Positions 1-4,769 of a stretch of 6,391 bases of DNA are shown here, in pieces; positions within the stretch are counted from its first letter, which is position 1, and every line of letters begins with the position of its first letter. The notes beneath the pieces are model-generated. The model had not been told where the DNA came from. It searched no databases and saw only the letters and a program-made list of their open reading frames with translations. The stretch spans positions 1 through 6,391 of the forward strand of contig CAUJGI010000711.1 in assembly GCA_963169155.1 (NCBI GenBank). The letters are read 5' to 3'. The DNA comes from Chloroflexota bacterium (GTDB taxonomy: Bacteria > Chloroflexota > Anaerolineae > Promineifilales > Promineifilaceae). The position numbers and the translations under genes were made by a program.

Positions 1-1
1 T

Positions 2-1192
2 CGCAACACCATCATCGAAAAGGCCAACCATCCACGCCCCCACGTTGGTGAATCAATGGTGACCTCCAGCACCCGCATCTTCGAGGAAATTGGTTTCCTT
101 GAAACCATGGAAGAGACGGGTTTTGTAAAAAAGTATGGCGCGACCTGGCACGCGCCAGCCAACCGGGGGAAGTTTTCCATTGAATTCGCTGAATTCCCCC
201 AACCGGGCATTCACCAGGATTATACGTACCATGTGGATCGCGGAAAGTTTGACCATCAGCTGCTGAAACATGCCGAGGCAAAAGGTTCTACAGTGATGCA
301 GGGCGTGGTGGTAAAGCGTGTCCTCTTTGACGGCGACCAGGCTGTTGGCGTACGCGTTGGGCTGGGCGACCAGGAAGTAGACCTGTTTGCCAAGGTCATT
401 GTGGATGCCAGCGGTCGAGGAATGTTGATCGGACGGCAGCTGCGTGTAATCGAGAAGGATCCAGTATTTAACCAATATGCGGTACATGCCTGGTTTACCG
501 GGTTGGACAAAGGCGATGATAACACCCGTGATCATATCCACATCTATTTTCTCACGGTGGAACGCGGCTGGGTGTGGCAAATTCCTATTACCGAAGAGAT
601 TACTTCGGTGGGTGTGGTGGTAGACAAATCGGTGTTCTCTGAGTTCCACGCCGACATAGAAACGTACTTTAACGCGCAGTTACAAACCAACAGCAATCTG
701 GCCCACACCATGCGAAACGCCAGGCGGGTAAACGAGTTCAGAAGCGAGGGCGATTACAGCTATACAATGACCAATTTTGTGGGCAACGGCTACTTGTTGG
801 TGGGGGATGCGGCCCGGTTTGTGGACCCCATTTTTTCATCGGGCGTTAGCATTGCCTTATACAGCGCCAAGTATGCGGCTGAATGTATTGTGGCGGCATT
901 TGAGAAGGATGAGTTTAGTACGGCCGTTTTCAAACCCTACGAGGATCGGTTAAGACAAGGCGCAGGTGTGTGGTACGAATTTATTCGTCTGTATTACAAG
1001 CTGCTGCCGCTTTTTACCCGCTTTATTGCCAATCCCGAGTATCGTCTGCAAGTATTGCAGCTGCTGCAAGGTGAAGTGTTTGATCGGTCTGAAGTGCCGG
1101 TTCTCGATGCCATGCGCAATTACATTGAAACTGTTGAAAAATCTTCCAGCCATATTTTTAAACCACAGCTGGCGGATATCCCGCTTGAATAG
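2..1192 (+). CDS. Flavin-dependent halogenase, first paralogue (5' end outside window)
   Basis: The reading frame is open from base 2, so the gene starts left of the window. The ATG at 56 is internal, because the family motif PRPHVGESM straddles it. 396 residues are visible. By alignment with the next gene, only about 25 N-terminal residues are missing, including the FAD-binding GxGxxG. Signatures seen: HVGES near the start; FVKKYGATW (about 121-147), whose first lysine sits where PrnA has catalytic Lys79; WVWQIP at 569-586, matching halogenase WxWxIP; GDAARFVDPIFSSG, with FxxPxxSxG at 818-844, also contributing to FAD binding. Known for the family: FADH2 and O2 oxidise chloride or bromide to an electrophilic halogen passed via the lysine to an electron-rich carbon; a separate flavin reductase supplies FADH2. 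Inferred: it acts on a substrate bound to the carrier protein encoded downstream. A geranylgeranyl-reductase-type oxidoreductase is the main alternative, but the two halogenase motifs argue against it. Confidence 0.85.
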   Translation, partial: RNTIIEKANHPRPHVGESMVTSSTRIFEEIGFLETMEETGFVKKYGATWHAPANRGKFSIEFAEFPQPGIHQDYTYHVDRGKFDHQLLKHAEAKGSTVMQGVVVKRVLFDGDQAVGVRVGLGDQEVDLFAKVIVDASGRGMLIGRQLRVIEKDPVFNQYAVHAWFTGLDKGDDNTRDHIHIYFLTVERGWVWQIPITEEITSVGVVVDKSVFSEFHADIETYFNAQLQTNSNLAHTMRNARRVNEFRSEGDYSYTMTNFVGNGYLLVGDAARFVDPIFSSGVSIALYSAKYAAECIVAAFEKDEFSTAVFKPYEDRLRQGAGVWYEFIRLYYKLLPLFTRFIANPEYRLQVLQLLQGEVFDRSEVPVLDAMRNYIETVEKSSSHIFKPQLADIPLE

Positions 1193-1304
1193 GGGCACTA
1201 AAAAAAGCCGTGACTATATGGCGAAAGGTCATAAACTGGCATTTTGCCTTCTGCAACTTGCCACCAAACTTATCGAATAATCAGATTGAAGGAGCAGCAC
1301 AACC

Positions 1305-2672
1305 ATGAAAACAGATGTTGTGATTATAGGCGGCGGACCCGCCGGAGCATCGGCGGCACTCTTCCTCGAAAGAGAAGGCGTCTCGTCCATTATCGTCGAG
1401 CAGCAAACCTTCCCGCGCTACCACGTTGGTGAATCGATGACCGGCGAGGCGGGCAAGGTCATTCGCGAGTTGGGTCTGGAAGCGGAAATGATGGCCCGCG
1501 GCTACCCGGTAAAACAGGGGGTGAAGGTTTACGGACCGAAGGGGCACAGCAGTTGGTGGGTGCCTGTCACCAGTCGCAATGAGGCGTGGGAGCTTTATGA
1601 CAGCACCACCTGGCAGGTACGGCGCAGTGACTTTGACGAGATGCTGCTGAACCATGCCCTGGCTAAAGGTGCCACCCTGCTGCCCGGAAAAGCGACGAGG
1701 CCACTCCTCAATGACGATGGCTCGGTACAAGGCGTTGAAGTTCGTTTGGCCGGAGGCAGCTACCAGACTGTTGAAGCAGAGGTTATCCTGGATTGTTCAG
1801 GCCAGGCCACTTTTCTGGCCAACGCTGGCGTAACGGGGCCAAAATACCTGGGAAACTACGATAAACAAATTGCCATTTTTTCACAGGTGAAAGGGGCCAT
1901 TCGCGACAGCGGCGGTTCCAGGCTGGAAGATAAAGACAATACGCTGATCTTTTATCAGAAGAAGTTTCACTGGGGCTGGTTTATTCCCCTGGATGAGGAC
2001 GTCGTTAGTGTGGGGGTTGTGTCGCCTTCGGCCTATTTCCAGGCCAAAGGCGAGAGCACGAAGGAATTCCTGATCCGGGAACTCCACGAATTGAATGATG
2101 AATTGACGCGGCGCCTGCCCACCATTGATTTTGCCGAAGACGTGCATGTGATTCCCAACTACTCATACCAGGTGAAGGGTTTTTGTGGCAAAGGCTACAT
2201 CTGCATTGGTGACGCGCACCGCTTTATTGACCCCATCTTCTCTTTTGGTTTGACGGTGGCCATGCGCGAGGCACAGCTGGCCGCGCCGGAGATTAAGGCA
2301 TATCTGGATGGGGCCAACCGGGACGCTGACAACCCATTTGCGGAACACCAGCTCCGCTGTGAGCAAGGCGCTGACGTGTTGGAGGACATGATCGACCTGT
2401 TCTGGGAACAGCCGCTGGCTTTTGCGCTTTTTGTGCATCAGCGGTACACGGAAGAAATGACGGATGCTTTTGCGGGCCGCATCTTTGAGCACCAACCGTC
2501 TAAGGCAATTATGGCCTTCCGCAAAATGCTAAAACGGGAAGGCGAGCGCCTTTATGATAATGAAGACCTTTATTCAGTCCCCATTGGTTCCCGTTATCAT
2601 CCCGAACGCGCCCCAATTTGGCAGGCTAATTCAGAAATTCAAACCACTGAAACCTGGCTCGGGCCGCGTTAA
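1305..2672 (+). CDS. Flavin-dependent halogenase, second paralogue (complete)
   Basis: Complete protein of 455 residues, normal for the family. The ATG at 1305 is preceded by GAAGGAG (1288-1294), and the FAD-binding Rossmann motif IIGGGPAGASAA starts at residue 7, which fixes the start. Further motifs: FPRYHVGESM (36-45); PVKQGVKVYG, with Lys70 placed like PrnA Lys79; WGWFIP (residues 223-228, bases 1971-1988), matching WxWxIP; GDAHRFIDPIFSFG, with FxxPxxSxG at residues 307-315 (bases 2223-2249). It is clearly paralogous to the preceding halogenase but divergent, especially after the catalytic lysine (QGVKVYGPKG here, KYGATW there) and in the C-terminal third. The two enzymes may therefore differ in substrate or in the position halogenated (inference). 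It lies 112 bp after the first halogenase on the same strand, probably in one transcript. No membrane segment or signal peptide is seen, so it should be cytoplasmic. Confidence 0.87.
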   Translation: MKTDVVIIGGGPAGASAALFLEREGVSSIIVEQQTFPRYHVGESMTGEAGKVIRELGLEAEMMARGYPVKQGVKVYGPKGHSSWWVPVTSRNEAWELYDSTTWQVRRSDFDEMLLNHALAKGATLLPGKATRPLLNDDGSVQGVEVRLAGGSYQTVEAEVILDCSGQATFLANAGVTGPKYLGNYDKQIAIFSQVKGAIRDSGGSRLEDKDNTLIFYQKKFHWGWFIPLDEDVVSVGVVSPSAYFQAKGESTKEFLIRELHELNDELTRRLPTIDFAEDVHVIPNYSYQVKGFCGKGYICIGDAHRFIDPIFSFGLTVAMREAQLAAPEIKAYLDGANRDADNPFAEHQLRCEQGADVLEDMIDLFWEQPLAFALFVHQRYTEEMTDAFAGRIFEHQPSKAIMAFRKMLKREGERLYDNEDLYSVPIGSRYHPERAPIWQANSEIQTTETWLGPR

Positions 2673-2690
2673 ATGGGAAGCCTGCTTCGC

Positions 2691-2737
2691 TAAGGGAGTT
2701 CATGAGTGGGCACACCACCATAAATGAAAATTTGTAG
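2691..2737 (+). other. Second ribosome-binding region with an 11-codon ORF; possible remnant of a carrier-gene start
   Basis: TAAGGGAGTTCA (2691-2702) matches at 11 of 12 bases the sequence TAAGGGAGATCA (2785-2796) that carries the carrier gene's ribosome-binding site. An ATG at 2702 opens an 11-codon ORF, MSGHTTINENL, whose stop (2735-2737) lies inside the palindromic repeat. Its peptide weakly resembles the carrier protein N-terminus, MNASTVLNEYI (identical at M, T, N, E; similar at I/L and L/I). The SD-to-ATG spacing is only 3 bases, so translation may be poor. It may be a broken duplicate of the carrier gene start or chance. Confidence 0.25.
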
Positions 2738-2781
2738 CCCGGTTTGGTAAATCGGGCGGCGATTTAACAAATCGCCCTACA
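2733..2781. repeat. 49-bp palindromic intergenic repeat made of two tandem hairpins
   Basis: The element has TGTAG/CTACA ends. It holds two adjacent hairpins: CCCGGTTT-GGT-AAATCGGG (2738-2756; 8-bp stem with one G.T pair) and GGCGATTT-AAC-AAATCGCC (2758-2776; perfect 8-bp stem). The outer 13 bases also pair imperfectly (TGTAGCCCGGTTT against TGTAGGGCGATTT, 10 of 13), so the whole can fold into a cruciform. Only one copy is in the window. The form resembles small mobile palindromic repeats (REP/MITE-like) scattered in many genomes; that it is multicopy is inferred. It ends 4 bases before the carrier gene's ribosome-binding site and may affect transcript stability or carrier translation. It has no T-tract, so it does not look like an intrinsic terminator. 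Confidence 0.7.
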
Positions 2782-2800
2782 CTTTAAGGGAGATCAAAAA

Positions 2801-3040
2801 ATGAATGCGTCTACTGTTTTGAACGAGTACATCCACGAAAGATTGATGAGTGGTTCCAGCGATGACCTGGATGAAAACAATGATCTGTTGGCGGCTGGTA
2901 TTATCGACTCGCTCGGTATCCTGCAACTGGTTACCTTCATTGAAGAAAAATTTGGCATTCAAGTGCCTGATGAAGATGTGACCATCGAGAACTTTCACAG
3001 CTTAAAGTCGATGACTGCCTACCTTGCTTCCCGAACCTGA
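2801..3040 (+). CDS. Acyl/peptidyl carrier protein
   Basis: A 79-residue acidic protein, the usual size of a free-standing acyl carrier protein. Its IIDSLGILQL segment has the phosphopantetheine site DSL, with Ser37 as the attachment residue, preceded by NNDLLAAG (27-33), which matches the family's loop before helix II. EEKFGIQVPDEDVTIENFHSLKSM (48-71) is the typical helix II-III region. AAGGGAG (2786-2792), 8 bases upstream, supports the ATG at 2801. It needs a 4'-phosphopantetheinyl transferase, not seen here. It differs from a housekeeping AcpP in its context: it follows two flavin halogenases rather than fatty-acid genes. By analogy with PltL or other stand-alone carriers it probably holds the acyl or aminoacyl substrate during halogenation (inference). 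Whether the cargo is acyl, pyrrolyl or aryl cannot be read from the sequence. Confidence 0.9.
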   Translation: MNASTVLNEYIHERLMSGSSDDLDENNDLLAAGIIDSLGILQLVTFIEEKFGIQVPDEDVTIENFHSLKSMTAYLASRT

Positions 3041-3159
3041 CAGCAAACTACCAAAAGCATTGTCCAGAAACTTTTCACCAGAGAGGGTGAGGGACACTGA
3101 ACCAGCAGACCAGCCACTTTCCTGCCACACCTTTTTCTTGTTCGATTAGGAGATAGAAA

Positions 3160-3187
3160 CGGCCGTTACCAGGCCAGGTAACGGCCG
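3160..3187 (+). terminator. Strong hairpin after the carrier gene, possible terminator without U-tract
   Basis: CGGCCGTTACC (3160-3170) and GGTAACGGCCG (3177-3187) form a perfect 11-bp GC-rich stem around the 6-base loop AGGCCA. It lies 119 bp after the carrier gene stop and about 70 bp before the regulator's promoter, a reasonable place for a terminator. No T-run follows on the + strand (CCGCTTCTCTTC), and on the - strand only TTTCTATC follows, so strength as an intrinsic terminator is doubtful. The left arm overlaps one copy of the recurring octamer ACGGCCGT. The remainder of 3041-3254 shows no gene, only an isolated GGAG-like site near 3148 without a usable start. Confidence 0.4.
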
Positions 3188-3254
3188 CCGCTTCTCTTCA
3201 AACGCTGACGCTTGGGCTTGGGTAATCGGGCAAACCCTCATTGCATCGTTTGAC

Positions 3255-3285
3255 TTGACTCTCAAGCTACTAGAGGGTTTATACT
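3255..3285 (+). promoter_or_regulatory. MerR-type promoter of the regulator operon
   Basis: TTGACT (-35, 3255-3260) and TATACT (-10, 3280-3285) are both near consensus but separated by 19 bp, instead of the optimal 17. This over-long spacer with a central dyad is the hallmark of promoters activated by MerR-family proteins, which untwist the DNA to realign the two boxes. Transcription should start around 3291-3293, about 30 bases before the regulator's coding frame. An 11-codon ORF beginning ATGACAGTA at 3293 would be nearly leaderless and ends at 3328, overlapping the regulator start; I see no evidence that it is a gene. Confidence 0.88.
3258..3278. promoter_or_regulatory. MerR-family operator dyad
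   Basis: ACTCTCAAGCTACTAGAGGGT is an imperfect inverted repeat filling the 19-bp promoter spacer; 14 of its 21 positions are symmetric (ACnCTCnAG...CTnGAGnGT). The expected ligand is the regulator encoded immediately downstream, giving autoregulation. An extra AAACCCTC at 3232-3239 is the exact inverse of GAGGGTTT at 3273-3280 and might be an additional half-site, though it may be chance. Confidence 0.8.
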
Positions 3286-3320
3286 CTGTGGCATGACAGT
3301 AAACAGGCAGGTAAAACAAC

Positions 3321-4166
3321 ATAATTAAGATTGGTGAGTTTTCTAAACTGGCTCAAGTCCCTGTGGCGACGCTGCGTTACTATGATCAAGTGGGCTTGCT
3401 CAAACCGGTTGCAGTCGACAGCTTCACTGGCTATCGCTATTATGCCATCAGCCAGCTGGCTGACCTGAATCGGATTCTGGCGCTAAAAGGGCTGGGGTTT
3501 ACGCTGGAGCAAATCGCGGGGCTGCTGCAGGAAGGTCTCAGCCTGGAGCAGATGCACGGCATGCTGCGGTTGCGCCAGGCGCAAATCAACCAGGTGTTGG
3601 CCGACACGCAGCGCCAGTTAACCGAGGTAGCGGTCCGCCTGCAGCAGATTGAGCGAGAGCAGGCGCTCTCGCCTTACGATGTCATCATCAAACAGATAGA
3701 GCCGCAGCTGGTGGCCGCAGTGCGCACGATTTTACCCAATCACCAGGCCGTTGGGGCGTTGTATGCTGAAGTCTATGAGGCCCTGGGGGAACATGTGCCA
3801 ACGGCACTGGGGCCAACGCCAGGTCAGGGCGGCCAAACGCTGGTGCTCTGGTACGACGACGAGTTCAAGGAAACGGATGTAGACGGGGCGGCGGCCTTTT
3901 TCCTTCGTTGTCCCGTGCCGGATAACGGCCGTATGCGTGTCTACAAACTGCCTGCTGCAACTATGGCCACTACCATTCACCACGGTACCTATGAGCGGAT
4001 CCACGAAGCGCATGAAGCGGTCATGACCTGGATTGATGCCCATAATTACCGCATTGCCGGTCCCGACCGGGAAATAAATCTGCACAACCAGACGCCAATC
4101 CGCCTCGATGACCCCCACTACATCACCGAAATCCAATATCCCATTAAAAAGAAACAGGAGAAATAG
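3321..4166 (+). CDS. MerR/BmrR-like regulator with GyrI-like ligand-binding domain; non-standard start
   Basis: About 281 residues. The N-terminal winged helix-turn-helix reads IKIGEFSKLAQVPVATLRYYDQVG, followed by the wing SFTGYRYY. A coiled-coil-like dimerisation helix rich in Q/L/R follows (roughly 75-115), then a GyrI/BmrR-type effector domain (roughly 120-277) ending YITEIQYPIKK, typical of multidrug-sensing MerR proteins. The first conventional start in frame is GTG at 3363, but it would remove the first 14 residues, including half the HTH, and is not credible. Upstream, the frame is open back to a TAA at 3312-3314 with no ATG, GTG or TTG. The family N-terminus MIKIGEF would begin at ATA (3321), with ATT (3324) as alternative; GGCAGG lies about 10 bases before. 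Either a rare start codon is used, the start is mutated, or the base is a sequencing error. It likely activates its own promoter and the next gene when it binds a hydrophobic or cationic compound. Confidence 0.85.
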   Translation: MIKIGEFSKLAQVPVATLRYYDQVGLLKPVAVDSFTGYRYYAISQLADLNRILALKGLGFTLEQIAGLLQEGLSLEQMHGMLRLRQAQINQVLADTQRQLTEVAVRLQQIEREQALSPYDVIIKQIEPQLVAAVRTILPNHQAVGALYAEVYEALGEHVPTALGPTPGQGGQTLVLWYDDEFKETDVDGAAAFFLRCPVPDNGRMRVYKLPAATMATTIHHGTYERIHEAHEAVMTWIDAHNYRIAGPDREINLHNQTPIRLDDPHYITEIQYPIKKKQEK

Positions 4167-4168
4167 CC

Positions 4169-4696
4169 ATGGCTTTTACAACTGAACCTAAGGTTGCGTA
4201 TCGCGCTGCCCAACTGTATGCGGGCATTCGGACCCAGGTGAGACTTCAGGAGCTTGACTCTGGTCTCATCCCCCAGCTGCATGATGAAGTGTTGGCCTGG
4301 TTGGCCGAGCAAGGCACCCAGCCGTCTGGGCCGCCATTCATGCGTTACTACGTCATCAATATGGAAGATAAGATGGACATTGAGTTAGGCTGGCCGATAG
4401 ACAAGGAGTTGATGGGCAACGGCCGTATCAATGTCAGTGAGTTTCCCGCCGGGCGGTATGCCAGCCTCGTGTATACCGGCATAGAAAACGGCATCCCGGG
4501 CAATGCGGTCTTGATTGAGTGGGCAGACCAACAGGGCCTCCTGTGGGACCGGTGGGAGGATCCACAAGGCGACGCCTTCGCTGCTCGGGTTGAATATTTC
4601 CTGACCGACCCGGCCGATGAACCCGACATGAGCCAGTGGGAGACGGAGGTAGCCATTAAACTCGCAGATGCAGAGCAGTTGGAACTGTTAGAATAG
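4169..4696 (+). CDS. Free-standing GyrI-like small-molecule-binding domain protein
   Basis: A 175-residue protein starting 2 bases after the regulator's stop, with AGGAG at 4156-4160 inside the regulator's end, so translation is probably coupled. Family features: an N-terminal strand and helix (YAGIRTQVRLQEL, then LIPQLHDEVLAWLAEQG); a central MRYYVINMEDKMDIELGWPI (58-77), whose D/E-rich strand lines the ligand pocket in this fold; FPAGRYASLVYTG (92-104); and an end block EYFLTDPADEPDMSQWETEV. There is no HTH, no signal peptide and no membrane segment. Known for the fold: it binds drug-like molecules, and some free-standing members hydrolyse reactive cyclopropanoid natural products and give self-protection. 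Here it could be a sponge, a sensor partner or a resistance hydrolase for the compound its regulator senses. The exact role is unknown. Confidence 0.82.
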   Translation: MAFTTEPKVAYRAAQLYAGIRTQVRLQELDSGLIPQLHDEVLAWLAEQGTQPSGPPFMRYYVINMEDKMDIELGWPIDKELMGNGRINVSEFPAGRYASLVYTGIENGIPGNAVLIEWADQQGLLWDRWEDPQGDAFAARVEYFLTDPADEPDMSQWETEVAIKLADAEQLELLE

Positions 4697-4723
4697 AAGC
4701 TGGAGGATAAGGTGTGATGGGGC

Positions 4724-4736
4724 AGAAACGGCCGTT
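4724..4736. repeat. Intergenic copy of a recurring palindromic octamer (ACGGCCGT)
   Basis: AGAAACGGCCGTT here is identical to 3155-3167. The core octamer ACGGCCGT occurs five times in the window: 920-927, 3159-3166, 3925-3932, 4419-4426 and 4728-4735. In all five it is flanked by A or T on both sides (WACGGCCGTW). About 0.1 copies of a given octamer are expected by chance in 6.4 kb. Three copies are inside genes and two are in gaps. This copy lies in the short convergent gap 4697-4769, which has no clear terminator. Confidence 0.65.
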
Positions 4737-4769
4737 CAGCTGCTGTAAGCCACCCGAAGCAAGACCATC

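Noticed and set aside
56..58. ATG at 56 as the start of the first halogenase
   Set aside because: In-frame sequence upstream encodes conserved PRPHVGES residues, and the FAD-binding N-terminus must lie before it.
53..649. Long open frames on the - strand opposite the first halogenase
   Set aside because: The + strand frame carries the complete halogenase motif set; the antisense frames have no recognisable domain and are composition shadows.
966..1280. 104-codon + strand ORF across the halogenase end
   Set aside because: It overlaps the first halogenase in another frame, is rich in Cys/Leu in a way typical of shadow frames, and has no ribosome-binding site of note.
2..2672. Geranylgeranyl reductase or generic FAD monooxygenase as the identity of the two flavoproteins
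   Set aside because: Both have WxWxIP and FxxPxxSxG together, which is characteristic of flavin-dependent halogenases.
3293..3328. 11-codon ORF at the regulator's predicted transcription start, possibly a leader peptide
   Set aside because: There is no ribosome-binding site and no attenuator-like codon run or hairpin; it is too short to support.
3363..3365. GTG as the start of the MerR-type regulator
   Set aside because: It would delete the first helix of the DNA-binding domain, although that helix is encoded intact immediately upstream.
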